Notes: generated by a model from the sequence alone, not told the origin. Numbered from the stretch's first letter, positions 1 to 7,225 are shown. The stretch is DNA of 64,000 nt from JAVJQS01 sp040218815 (GCA_040218815.1 JAVJQS010000003.1:1-64000), one strand, 5' to 3'. Program-made: numbers and translations.

Positions 1-110
1 TTGGCTTTTCGGATACCGCCAGAATTAGTTTAAAATATTGTACAGTATTTTAATGTTGAGTAAAGCTAGAACAACTAAACATAGAATAACAGAGTAGAAA
101 CACCCGATTT
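1..110 (-). repeat. Upstream-region direct repeat, copy A (cut by window edge)
   Basis: About 110 bp that match 971-1080 in the same orientation: the block GGCTTTTC-GATACCGCCAGAA, then a TGTACA-centred palindrome, then AGAGTA-AAACACC. Copy B lies in the 5' region of the secreted-protein gene ending at 932. By analogy copy A may be the 5' region of a related minus-strand gene just outside the window. The similarity is seen directly; the promoter role is inferred. Confidence 0.7.
30..53. promoter_or_regulatory. Near-perfect palindrome centred on TGTACA (copy A)
   Basis: A 24-bp inverted repeat: TTAAAATA, then C/T, TGTACA, A/G, then TATTTTAA. Only one symmetric pair of positions breaks the symmetry. 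The same 24 bases occur at 998-1021 upstream of a secreted-protein gene, which suggests a binding site for a dimeric regulator. The regulator is unknown. Confidence 0.45.
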
Positions 111-131
111 TTTATGTCTAGATAGTTAATT

Positions 132-167
132 CAAAAAAAAAGACCAATCCAAAATTGAGCTGGTCTA
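132..167 (-). terminator. Intrinsic terminator, minus strand
   Basis: Read on the minus strand, AGACCA pairs with TGGTCT across an AT-rich loop and is followed directly by nine T. Its placement implies that something is transcribed leftward through 168-443. Confidence 0.6.
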
Positions 168-443
168 TACAAAATTTGAATATTTCAGGAATAAAATTTA
201 AAAAACTTCTATTTTATCATGGTTTATTCCAACTGGACAGCCCCCATTTTTATCCACAAAAGAAGTATTTCTGAATTCAAGCTCTAGAAGCCACAGTTTT
301 TGAAATAACTGAACAAGAAATAACAGAATAAGAAGAGGTACAAACTGTTGGCCCGCAAGAATACCTGTTGAGTATTCGTTCCGAGTTGATAAACTACTTT
401 TTTGGTTCTTGAGAGATTCTCTGAATTCGTTTTTAATGTAATT
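168..443 (-). other. Gap with no convincing gene
   Basis: The only reading frame of note here is a minus-strand frame of 84 codons (198-452). It would start with GTG inside the terminator stem at 444-478, has no internal Met, has a hydrophobic middle, and ends with a GGCPVG-containing tail. I do not accept it as a normal gene. A leftward terminator at 132-167 still hints at a short transcript across this stretch. Confidence 0.3.
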
Positions 444-478
444 AAATAGCACCCATAAAGTGCTTATAGGTGCTATTT
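444..478. terminator. Terminator hairpin after the small secreted-protein gene
   Basis: AAATAGCACC pairs with GGTGCTATTT around a 15-base loop. A/T runs flank both sides, so it can act in both directions. It lies 23 bp past the stop of the minus-strand gene 501-932. Confidence 0.7.
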
Positions 479-500
479 TATATTACTAAAATTCTGAATT

Positions 501-932
501 CTAGTTAATTGTTATTGTTTGTGCACATACATCATAAGTTAATACAAAACTAGAGCACCCACCACAATTAGTAGTGTAAGTTGCTGAAACAGGCACAGTA
601 CCAGGAGGCCCAGAAGTACAAGAGTTACAAGTAGATGTTCCGGAATGCCCAATAGCAGATGAAGTTGAACTACTCACAATACATGCAGTAGGATCAATGT
701 GGATTGCATGAATAAACGTATATGTTGGTGCGGCATTATAAGTTTGTGAATTACCTGCAACAGACACTATTGAAGTAGAGTTTCCTGTACCATTAAGACA
801 GGCAGGTGATGGAACACTTATTAAGTCCATTTCAACATCACACCCAATATTGTTAATCACTGTTATTGATGTTTGGCCAAATGAGCTAGCTGCAATAAAT
901 AGGCTGAATAGTATAATTGTTAATTTTTTCAT
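501..932 (-). CDS. Small secreted Cys/Ser/Thr-rich protein
   Basis: A 143-residue protein of unknown function. An ATG start is followed by a typical Sec signal peptide (Lys-Lys, hydrophobic core, cleavage near SSFGQ at about residue 20). The mature part opens with the pattern ITVINNxGCDV and is rich in Ser, Thr, Gly and Cys, with a CNSC pair and a C-G-G-C cluster near the end; paired cysteines suggest disulfides outside the cytoplasm. The other small secreted protein of the window (14018-14374) has a similar opening (LSITNNTSD), so the two may belong to one loose family. It is followed by a terminator. The 5' region (933-1080) carries a repeat and palindrome that recur at the window edge. A structural or surface role is a guess. 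Confidence 0.8.
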   Translation of the reverse strand: MKKLTIILFSLFIAASSFGQTSITVINNIGCDVEMDLISVPSPACLNGTGNSTSIVSVAGNSQTYNAAPTYTFIHAIHIDPTACIVSSSTSSAIGHSGTSTCNSCTSGPPGTVPVSATYTTNCGGCSSFVLTYDVCAQTITIN

Positions 933-970
933 AATTGTTAAGATTTAATTTTTCTTACTCTATTTAATAT

Positions 971-1080
971 TGGCTTTTCAGATACCGCCAGAATTTTTTA
1001 AAATATTGTACAGTATTTTAATGAAAAGTAAAACTAGAACAGCTAATTCAAAAAAAACAGAGTAAAAACACCTGATTATT
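971..1080 (-). repeat. Upstream-region direct repeat, copy B
   Basis: Second copy of the element at 1-110, located 39-148 bp upstream of the secreted-protein start at 932. It holds the palindrome (998-1021) and the motif AGAGTAAAAACACC (1060-1073) that is also found at 4042-4062. Downstream of it (933-970) copy-specific sequence leads to the ATG. Confidence 0.7.
998..1021. promoter_or_regulatory. TGTACA-centred palindrome (copy B)
   Basis: Identical to 30-53. It lies 66-89 bp upstream of the ATG at 932. Conservation of all 24 bases between the two copies, while neighbouring bases differ, points to a protein-binding site. Confidence 0.45.
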
Positions 1081-1132
1081 CCAATTTCATTTTTATTTCT
1101 AAGAATGTGAATGAGAAGTAAAAGCTAGAAAT

Positions 1133-3754
1133 TTAGTCGATTGATGTTGTAGATTTTTCTTTTGAGCCCCCAATTTTTTTGCTAACTCCAACCATAAAGT
1201 ATTGTTGCCTTGTGTTGTATGTATTTTCGCTTAAACTATTTAGGCTTGAAGTACGTTGAATTCCAACTTGTTGCTTAAATAAGTCATAAGCCAATAGAAA
1301 TACCTCCCACTTATTCTTAGAAAATGTTTTTGTTATACTTGCATCTACCAGATGAAGAATTCTCCCGCCAAAAAAATCTACCTTGTTTAAGCGTTGAATT
1401 TGGTAATTACAATGTATTATTAATGTTTTTGCAATTTCTAACTCCCCCTTTGCAAACCAGGATAAATTAGATGCTTGTTGGTCAAAATCAGGGTTTACCT
1501 CAAAGCTACTATAGTTAATTGAGTAATTAACTCCTAGCTTAATATCCCAAACTTCTCTTTTTGCTCTACTAATGGTAAATCGTGTAGAAAATGATTGAGT
1601 TGTGGTTTTTGAAGCCTCTCCGTTTAAAAAGGCATCATAACTACTCTGACTAGCCATAGAGTGAATTCGATACCTTAAATTAAGTTTTTGTATTTTACTA
1701 CTGAGCCCTGTGTTTATGTTAAATGATTCATAAAATGACGTATTTATAGGAGTTGATATCGATGTTAAGTCATCATTTATAAAGGTTTGTGTTACGATTT
1801 TGTTTATTGTTTTATTAAAAGCAATCCCTGCATTGAAAGAAAGTTGACTTAGCGTGTTAAAATTATAATAATTGATTTGTAATTGGTGATTAAATTCAGG
1901 CTTGAGACTTGGATTACCTATATAGTTTTGGTTGGGATTTATATTGTTTTGAATAGTAATTAGTTGATTCAATTCTGGTGCTCTTGAATAGGTATTGTAA
2001 GTAAATTGAATACTTTCAGTAGATGCTATTTTATAGTTGAATTTTATAAAAGGAAGAATAAAACTAAAGTAACGATTTAACCCTGATGATCTTAAGTTAT
2101 TTTCTAAAAAAGCCGCTCCAGCACTTGAGGTTAACTTCTCAGTATTTCGATTGATGGATAGTTTTATATCATGTGAATTTAAAATCCTTTGAAAACTAGA
2201 ACTTAAACTATCGTTTAAAACAGCTGTTAAATTCTCTAAATCAAAAAATGATCTAGTAGGTTCATTTTTCTCAAAAGAGTAATTATAATTTGCTTTTATA
2301 AACCAATTGATATTTAAGGGCTCTGAATAGGAAGTATTAATTTGACTGACTATTCCCGTTTCATTAAATATTTGTGATTGGATTATTCGTTCATCAAAAG
2401 TTATATTATTTATGTCAGTTTCTTCCTGCTTATTTTTTTTGTCAAAACTGTAACTAGTTAACCAATTTCTTCCTTTTTTTTCAAACTTTTTTCGTATATC
2501 TATTTTTGAGTACACATCTAATTGGGTGCTCTCTTGATTGACATTATTAGTTACAAAACTTCCAATTAATGGTGGATCATATCGAGTTATTGATTTGTTA
2601 AGTAGATCTTGATCAGAATAGTTGAAATTTGCTTGAAGATTTGCTTCTGTTTTTTCATTGATGCGCCACTTTATACTGCTATTCATTCGATGATCATTTC
2701 TTAATCTCTCAGTTCTATTGATTTCTATTGTTTCAAATGTTAAAGAGTCTATAAAATTTTGGGTTAAACTTTCACCTTTGACGCTGTTTTTATTTTGTGA
2801 AAAAGTATAATAAACTCTAGCCCTAACATTTGAGTTAAATTCATGATTAATATTTAGCCCAGTAGATATTACATCTGTAATTCCTGGGCTTGAAGAGGAT
2901 TGAAGCTCACTAATAGCTTTAAAACCACGTTGATTTATATTATTTGCATTTCCGAAGACACTAGATTGATTCAATTCATTAAATTTATTATAGTTTGCAC
3001 CACTATTGTAGGTTTCTTCTGTCCCTGCCGCTGCTGCTAATCTCCCAAAACTACCTTCGTTATATTCTTCTTTTAACTCTAGATTAATTGTTCGTTTAGC
3101 GTTTCCATCATTAATGCCTGTGAAGGCAGCATTTTCTGATTCCTTATCAAATATTTCAATATTATTAACCATTCTAGCATCTAAATTTTTAGTGGCTACA
3201 TTAATATCATCACCAAAAAATTCCTTACCATTTACTAGTACTTTATCTACTATTTTTCCTTGTGCAAGTAAATTTCCTTCGCTATCTATACTTATTCCGG
3301 GCAAAAGCTCTATCAATTTTTCAACATCATCTCCTTCCCTAGTATCAAATGCCAATGCATCGTAAACTAAAGTGTCACCTCTTACTCTCAAGGGAACTCG
3401 TTCAGCTGATATATTCACTTCCGACAATTGAAATTCTGAAGGATACATTCTTACAATAGGTAATTGAATTTTATTTTGATTCCAATTTGATTTTATTGGT
3501 AATAAAATAGTCTGGTATCCTAAAAAGGAATACTGGACCAAATATGCACCCTTTTTTATTAAAGTAATTTCAAACTCCCCTTTTTCATTTGTTAAGCCAA
3601 AGTTGACCATTGCGCTATCAGATTGATCTAAAATAACGACAGATGCATTGGGCAGAGCTTGGTTAGCAGTATCTAATACTTTACCATGAACGGTATATTG
3701 TGATTTGACAGCAAATGGAAGTAGTAATAAGATAAGTATGAAAGCCTTGTTCAA
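1133..3754 (-). CDS. Outer-membrane beta-barrel protein with carboxypeptidase-regulatory and plug-like domains
   Basis: An 873-residue TonB-receptor-like barrel. It has a signal peptide (cleavage after about residue 18, VKSQ), a carboxypeptidase-regulatory-like Ig fold (about 20-105), a plug-like domain (about 115-220) including DTLVYDA and LPGISIDSEGNL, then a long beta-barrel rich in Asn/aromatic strands. This architecture fits the Bacteroidota OMP_b-brl_3 type. No TonB box is obvious, so active TonB-dependent import is uncertain; secretion or surface anchoring is equally possible. The start is TTG: an in-frame TAA lies three codons upstream and no ATG exists near the signal peptide. It faces the signalling cassette at 4135 across a 380-bp gap. 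Confidence 0.85.
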   Translation of the reverse strand: MNKAFILILLLLPFAVKSQYTVHGKVLDTANQALPNASVVILDQSDSAMVNFGLTNEKGEFEITLIKKGAYLVQYSFLGYQTILLPIKSNWNQNKIQLPIVRMYPSEFQLSEVNISAERVPLRVRGDTLVYDALAFDTREGDDVEKLIELLPGISIDSEGNLLAQGKIVDKVLVNGKEFFGDDINVATKNLDARMVNNIEIFDKESENAAFTGINDGNAKRTINLELKEEYNEGSFGRLAAAAGTEETYNSGANYNKFNELNQSSVFGNANNINQRGFKAISELQSSSSPGITDVISTGLNINHEFNSNVRARVYYTFSQNKNSVKGESLTQNFIDSLTFETIEINRTERLRNDHRMNSSIKWRINEKTEANLQANFNYSDQDLLNKSITRYDPPLIGSFVTNNVNQESTQLDVYSKIDIRKKFEKKGRNWLTSYSFDKKNKQEETDINNITFDERIIQSQIFNETGIVSQINTSYSEPLNINWFIKANYNYSFEKNEPTRSFFDLENLTAVLNDSLSSSFQRILNSHDIKLSINRNTEKLTSSAGAAFLENNLRSSGLNRYFSFILPFIKFNYKIASTESIQFTYNTYSRAPELNQLITIQNNINPNQNYIGNPSLKPEFNHQLQINYYNFNTLSQLSFNAGIAFNKTINKIVTQTFINDDLTSISTPINTSFYESFNINTGLSSKIQKLNLRYRIHSMASQSSYDAFLNGEASKTTTQSFSTRFTISRAKREVWDIKLGVNYSINYSSFEVNPDFDQQASNLSWFAKGELEIAKTLIIHCNYQIQRLNKVDFFGGRILHLVDASITKTFSKNKWEVFLLAYDLFKQQVGIQRTSSLNSLSENTYNTRQQYFMVGVSKKIGGSKEKSTTSID

Positions 3755-4134
3755 ATCTAATTAATTATTGAAATGAATGTACTGAGAAAAAATTGCTTGA
3801 GAAGGATATTTTAAAGCAAGTCTCCAAATATAATTGAGATTGATTTAAAACTTCAAAAAAAATATTAAGGAATGCCCTATGTAATTTTATAACTTTTAAT
3901 AATAAAGGGAGCTTATAAATTGAGAGATCAAAAGCTAAGAAACCATAACGTATTAAGTTCAAAAGAAGTAGTTGATATCAATTGTTTCATAGCACATTTT
4001 TTAAAGATTGAATAAATTTCGAACTCTTAGATTATAAACAATAGAGTAAAAACACCTGTTTATATAATTAATGACCCATCTGGTGTAAACTATTTTATAG
4101 TTTTAGATTTTTGTGCTTATGTTTATCAAAAAAA
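3755..4134. other. Divergent intergenic region between barrel gene and signalling cassette
   Basis: A 380-bp AT-rich gap. It contains a motif shared with two other upstream regions (4042-4062) and an inverted repeat AAACTA-N5-TAGTTT at 4087-4103, just ahead of the cassette. A 65-codon minus frame (3765-3962) shows no protein-like features and I treat it as chance. The gap must hold promoters for both directions, but I could not place a full TTTG/TAnnTTTG pair. Confidence 0.5.
4042..4062 (+). promoter_or_regulatory. Shared upstream motif AGAGTAAAAACACCTG
   Basis: The 14-base core AGAGTAAAAACACC occurs exactly at 1060-1073 and with two changes at 91-104. Here it sits 73-93 bp ahead of the cassette and about 290 bp ahead of the divergent barrel gene. 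Three occurrences within 4 kb, all in noncoding DNA, suggest a shared regulator site. The response regulator at 5951 is a candidate binder, by inference only. Confidence 0.4.
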
Positions 4135-4479
4135 ATGAGTGCAATAGAATTAAGTATACAAGAAGCTAGAGCTTATGTAGATGCATGGCGTAACCTAACT
4201 AAAGTTGAAAAAGGTGATGCTATGAACGAATTAAAAGCTTGGTTAATTCCCCATGACGCAGTTCATGCACTTTTTGCAGATGATGTATATGCAATAAGAA
4301 CTTACCTTGGTTATGATGGAACTAATAATGAAGTAAAATTAATTGTGGTAGGCACAACTTCAGAAGTAAATGGTGTATTTAGTGATATTATTAATACAGG
4401 TGTGGGTCAAAATACAAAGATTTATAATTTTACTCTTCCTTGTCCTACAGGTTGCGATCCACAAAGTGCTCTTTTCTAG
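4135..4479 (+). CDS. Small soluble protein with C-terminal CPTGC motif, first gene of signalling cassette
   Basis: A 114-residue protein. I choose ATG 4135 (MSAIELS) over an in-frame ATG at 4111 because the eight extra codons look unrelated. There is no signal peptide or membrane helix, so it is probably cytoplasmic. The N-terminal half looks helical (SIQEARAYVDAWRNL), followed by a probable alpha/beta part (VYAIRTYLGYDG, VKLIVVGTTS) and a tail LPCPTGCDPQSALF. I recall similar uncharacterised Bacteroidota proteins with a gIRxYlg...vtlviVGvd core and a C-P-P-x-C tail, but know no function. The stop is 9 bp before the membrane protein gene, so the two are very likely co-transcribed and functionally linked. 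The CxxxC tail could bind metal or be redox-active; this is a guess. Confidence 0.8.
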   Translation: MSAIELSIQEARAYVDAWRNLTKVEKGDAMNELKAWLIPHDAVHALFADDVYAIRTYLGYDGTNNEVKLIVVGTTSEVNGVFSDIINTGVGQNTKIYNFTLPCPTGCDPQSALF

Positions 4480-4488
4480 TTTTTAAAT

Positions 4489-5151
4489 ATGAGTTTGTGG
4501 AAGTATTTGAGCTATATTATTACCTTATTAATACTCACTAACTTTTCTATCGCATTTTATAATTTCAAATTTCTTAAAAAAAGAGATAAATATTTAGCAT
4601 ACTTTCTTTGCTTTAGCTTTATTACTCAGCTGTGTATAGTTTTAATGGCTTTAAATAATACTTATAACCTCTGGGTGCTTCCAATTTATACATTTGGTGA
4701 ATACGTATTTTTTCATCAATATCTTTATGAGAGCACAACTTTTGAAAAGTCTAGTCAAAAAAAGGCTGCAATAGTCTTATTTTTTGCTATGTCATTATTT
4801 ATTCTTAAGGAATTCGTTTACATTAATCCTACAAAAATTAATAATATTACTATTGGAATTAAAGCATTTATTTTTTCTGCATGGGTAATTCTAATTTTTA
4901 TTAAACAACTTAAAAACATTCATTTATACTTAAACTCTAAAGATTCTTTTGCCTATGCAATCATAAATTTTGGAATTTTACTATACTTCAGTTCACAATT
5001 TATCGTTTTCCTTCTTGGCAATTACATTTTGTATATTCTAAAGTCCTCGCAAAGCCAACTTATTTGGACTTTATATGCTTCTATTAATTTTATATTTTAT
5101 ACAATTTTACTATTCGGACTATGGAAACTAATCTCAATCCGGAAGAATTAA
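4489..5151 (+). CDS. Seven-helix integral membrane protein, putative sensor
   Basis: A 220-residue protein with about seven hydrophobic segments (near residues 5-25, 37-56, 62-82, 92-110, 123-140, 155-178, 190-213) and short loops. It has no recognisable enzymatic motif. Its last 31 bp overlap the start of the histidine kinase gene, which implies translational coupling and a 1:1 complex. The kinase has only one helix and no sensor domain, so this protein is the natural candidate for ligand or membrane-state detection, like the 7TM part of fused 7TM-kinases but encoded separately. That role is inferred from gene order; the seven-helix layout is read from the sequence. Confidence 0.8.
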   Translation: MSLWKYLSYIITLLILTNFSIAFYNFKFLKKRDKYLAYFLCFSFITQLCIVLMALNNTYNLWVLPIYTFGEYVFFHQYLYESTTFEKSSQKKAAIVLFFAMSLFILKEFVYINPTKINNITIGIKAFIFSAWVILIFIKQLKNIHLYLNSKDSFAYAIINFGILLYFSSQFIVFLLGNYILYILKSSQSQLIWTLYASINFIFYTILLFGLWKLISIRKN

Positions 5152-5912
5152 CGTGGATAATTTTTGGTATCGTCTTATTTGTTATAATGCTAGTTTCTAG
5201 TTTTATTGTTCTATTTAAGATCTATCAAAAACAACTAATAAAGCAATTAATAAAATCAAATCAGAAAGAAGTTATTTATAAAAATAAGCTCATTGAAGCA
5301 CAAATAATAAACAAAGACAAAGAACGCAAGAGAATTGCATCAGAAATTCATGATGAAATTGGTTCACAACTAGCTATCTTAAAAATGATAATTGATGCTT
5401 TGAGTGAAAACAATGAGATCAGTATCAAGCGATTTACTACACTAAAAAATAGTATTGAAAAACTTATAATATCTACACAAAATATTTCTCAAGGTTTAAT
5501 GCCTCCAGAATTAGAGCATGCTGGAATTGAATTGGCAATAAAGGGACTTGTTGAAAATGTTAATATCGCTTCTAAGGACTTAGAAATTAGGTTTAATTCT
5601 AGTCCAGCTCCTGAATCAAGAAATTTAAAAGTTGAGTTAAGCACCTACAGGATTGTATTTGAGTTGATACATAATACTATTAAACATGCAAAAGCAACTA
5701 AGATTAATATCTCAATTATATACAATGAAGGCACACTATCACTTGATTACTCAGACAATGGTAGAGGATTTGATCTCAATTCAACCTCTAATAAAGGCTT
5801 AGGATTAAAAAATATTGTAAGTAGATGCCTATATATAGATGCTAAGTATGAGATAAAAACTCAAGTGAATAATGGATTTAAATTTTCAAGCAAAGTGAAA
5901 CTTTATTCATAA
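5121..5912 (+). CDS. Sensor histidine kinase, HisKA_3/NarX-DesK type
   Basis: A 263-residue kinase. It has one transmembrane helix (about 12-33), a short coiled linker, and the HisKA_3 dimerisation box with phospho-acceptor His77 in SEIHDEIGSQLAI. The HATPase_c domain follows, with N-box ELIHNTIKHAKAT, G1 DNGRGFD and G2 GLGLKNI. It lacks any extracytoplasmic or PAS/TPR sensor part, which is short for the family. It overlaps the upstream membrane-protein gene by 31 bp and is followed after 38 bp by its likely partner, the LuxR-type response regulator. Expected reaction: ATP-dependent autophosphorylation at His77 and transfer to Asp58 of that regulator. Confidence 0.93.
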   Translation: METNLNPEELTWIIFGIVLFVIMLVSSFIVLFKIYQKQLIKQLIKSNQKEVIYKNKLIEAQIINKDKERKRIASEIHDEIGSQLAILKMIIDALSENNEISIKRFTTLKNSIEKLIISTQNISQGLMPPELEHAGIELAIKGLVENVNIASKDLEIRFNSSPAPESRNLKVELSTYRIVFELIHNTIKHAKATKINISIIYNEGTLSLDYSDNGRGFDLNSTSNKGLGLKNIVSRCLYIDAKYEIKTQVNNGFKFSSKVKLYS

Positions 5913-5950
5913 AGCTAGGTATACTACTTTATTACTTTACCAACTACCTA

Positions 5951-6622
5951 ATGATAAGAAACAAGGTTATTATTGTAGATGATGAAAAACTTTTTAGGCG
6001 AGGCCTGAGGTATATTTTACAATCAGAGCCTTCTATTGATGTGGTTGCTTCCGCTGGAGACGGAATGGAGCTATTATCAATACTAGAAGAAGCAGAACAT
6101 AAACCTGACGTTGTTCTTTTGGACTTGAAAATGGCCAACTTAAATGGCATTGAAACTACCAAAATATTAACAAAAAAGTACCCTGAAGTTAAGATAGCAA
6201 TACTTTCGCTTTACTATTCTCCTGAAATGGTGAGATATATGGTTTCACTTGGTGTTTCAGCTTTTTTAAGAAAAACTATTAACCCTAAAGAACTAAAAGA
6301 AGCTATCAATAAAATTATTGAAAATGGTAGCTATTTAACTCCTTATGTCTTAAATCTACTAAAAATTGAGAAAAAGCATAGGAGCAAGAATGTTAGGCCC
6401 ATAGCAATAAAGCTTACTAAACGTGAAAAAGAAATATTGGAACTAATTTGTAAGCAGTTTACTAATAGTCAAATAGCAGAAAAGTTATTTCTAAGTGTTA
6501 GGACAATTGATGGTCATAGACTTTCATTACTCTCTAAAACAAACTCAAAAAATACTGCTGGACTGGTTGTATATGCAATCGCAAATAATTTAGTAGAGGT
6601 AAGTGAACTTAGGCTAATATAA
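5951..6622 (+). CDS. Response regulator, REC plus LuxR-type HTH
   Basis: A 223-residue NarL/FixJ-type regulator. The receiver domain (1-120) shows acidic pair Asp10-Asp11, phospho-acceptor Asp58 in VVLLDLKM, a Ser in AILSLYY and the conserved Lys in FLRKTI. The C-terminal GerE/LuxR helix-turn-helix (about 155-220) has LTKREKEILELI and AEKLFLSVRTIDGHR. It is the last gene of the four-gene cassette. Its targets are unknown; the shared motif at 4042-4062 or the palindromes at 30-53 and 998-1021 are candidates near at hand. Confidence 0.93.
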   Translation: MIRNKVIIVDDEKLFRRGLRYILQSEPSIDVVASAGDGMELLSILEEAEHKPDVVLLDLKMANLNGIETTKILTKKYPEVKIAILSLYYSPEMVRYMVSLGVSAFLRKTINPKELKEAINKIIENGSYLTPYVLNLLKIEKKHRSKNVRPIAIKLTKREKEILELICKQFTNSQIAEKLFLSVRTIDGHRLSLLSKTNSKNTAGLVVYAIANNLVEVSELRLI

Positions 6623-6774
6623 AGGACTATAGAGTTAGGTGAGTATTTATTCTGTTTAAATTAAAGGTTCTGAATTGATTAATACTCTCAAAAATCAATA
6701 AATTTTTACCCCCAATAAAATAAATCAATTATTTTAAATAAGCCTATCTCAATACTAAGAACGCTAACGTGTTG

Positions 6775-6852
6775 TAAATCACAAAGGGGCAATCTTGCGA
6801 TTACCCCTTTGCTTCAATTACTAACCAATTAACAAGTCTACTACCTCTTGTT
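6775..6852 (-). ncRNA. Putative small RNA, copy 1
   Basis: A predicted RNA of about 78 nt on the minus strand. The 5' part folds as AACAAG-N10-CUUGUU with loop AGGUAGUAGA. A linker leads to a 12-bp 3' hairpin (6783-6810): AAAGGGGUAAUC, loop GCAA (a GNRA tetraloop), then GAUUGCCCCUUU. Copies 2 and 3 change both sides of several pairs, so the helix is under selection, and on this strand the only non-Watson-Crick pair is a U-G wobble. The hairpin is followed by UGUGAUUUA, a mediocre U-tract, so it may be the terminator. Both ends are inferred. No Rfam match was tested. Confidence 0.72.
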
Positions 6853-6857
6853 AGGTA

Positions 6858-6888
6858 CAAATTTAAACCAATTTTTAGAACTGCCAAA
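6858..6888 (-). promoter_or_regulatory. Bacteroidota-type promoter of small RNA copy 1
   Basis: On the minus strand: TTTG (6885-6888), a 19-bp spacer, then TAAATTTG (6858-6865). This is an exact match to the -33/-7 consensus of the Bacteroidota primary sigma factor, and it places the start near 6851. Confidence 0.75.
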
Positions 6889-6955
6889 TTTCATTAAGAA
6901 ATTTTATAAGAAGTGTTGTGAAAAATTTATGATTAAGCTCTAGATAGAAACTCTA

Positions 6956-7033
6956 TAAATCACAAAGAGGCGATCTTGCGATCACCTCTTTGCTTCAATT
7001 ACTAACCAATTAACAAGTCTACTACCTCTTGTT
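6956..7033 (-). ncRNA. Putative small RNA, copy 2
   Basis: Same architecture as copy 1. The 3' hairpin (6964-6991) reads AAAGAGGUGAUC-GCAA-GAUCGCCUCUUU on the minus strand. Relative to copy 1, one outer G-C pair has become A-U and one inner A-U pair has become G-C, each by two linked changes. The 5' stem-loop is unchanged. Confidence 0.72.
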
Positions 7034-7038
7034 ATATA

Positions 7039-7069
7039 CAAATATAAATTAATTTTTAGAACTGCCAAA
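7039..7069 (-). promoter_or_regulatory. Bacteroidota-type promoter of small RNA copy 2
   Basis: Minus strand TTTG (7066-7069), a 19-bp spacer, then TATATTTG (7039-7046). Both elements match the consensus exactly; predicted start near 7032. Confidence 0.75.
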
Positions 7070-7135
7070 TTTCGTTAAGAAATTTTATAAGAAGTGAGGT
7101 TAAGTTTTATACATAGACTAAAAACAGAGCGTCTA

Positions 7136-7212
7136 TAAATCACAAAGAGGCGGCCTTGCGACCACCTCTTTGCTTCAATTACTAACCAAGTAACAAGTCT
7201 ACTACCTCTTGT
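7136..7212 (-). ncRNA. Putative small RNA, copy 3
   Basis: Same architecture. The hairpin (7144-7171) reads AAAGAGGUGGUC-GCAA-GGCCGCCUCUUU on the minus strand: a further inner pair is now G-C instead of A-U, and its neighbour is U-G instead of U-A. Stability is kept only if the RNA is read from this strand. The transcribed part is intact although the upstream promoter half of the repeat is replaced. Confidence 0.68.
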
Positions 7213-7217
7213 TGAGA

Positions 7218-7225
7218 CAAATATA
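7218..7225 (-). promoter_or_regulatory. -7 element of small RNA copy 3
   Basis: TATATTTG on the minus strand at the same position as in copy 2. The expected -33 site (7245-7248) does not read TTTG and falls inside the palindrome at 7238-7251, so this copy may be regulated differently. Confidence 0.55.

Larger units (their letters stand above)
6775..7222 (-). repeat. Three tandem copies of an approximately 141-bp unit
   Basis: Copies at 6775-6915, 6956-7096 and 7136-7222, spaced 181 and 180 bp apart. The third lacks the right-hand part. Within the unit the transcribed-looking part and the promoter are conserved, while the linkers (6916-6955, 7097-7135) are not. Each unit reads best as an independent minus-strand small-RNA gene. 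The remaining left part of this gap (6623-6774) is AT-rich and shows nothing I can name. Confidence 0.9.

Noticed and set aside
198..452. 84-codon minus-strand frame
   Set aside because: It starts with GTG inside a terminator stem, has no other Met, no ribosome-binding signal and no family resemblance. Kept only as an observation about transcription.
3114..3365. Plus-strand frame opposite the barrel gene
   Set aside because: Antisense shadow of the plug domain coding region.
3765..3962. 65-codon minus-strand frame ahead of the barrel gene
   Set aside because: Composition is that of AT-rich noncoding DNA; no motif, no start signal.
6783..6810. Plus-strand terminator for the response regulator gene
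   Set aside because: The hairpin lies 160 bp after the gene, is followed by GCTTC rather than T, and pairs worse on the plus strand (C-A mismatch) than on the minus strand.
6775..7222. CRISPR array
   Set aside because: Only three units, 141 bp long, with promoters inside; spacers are not of uniform length and no cas genes are present.
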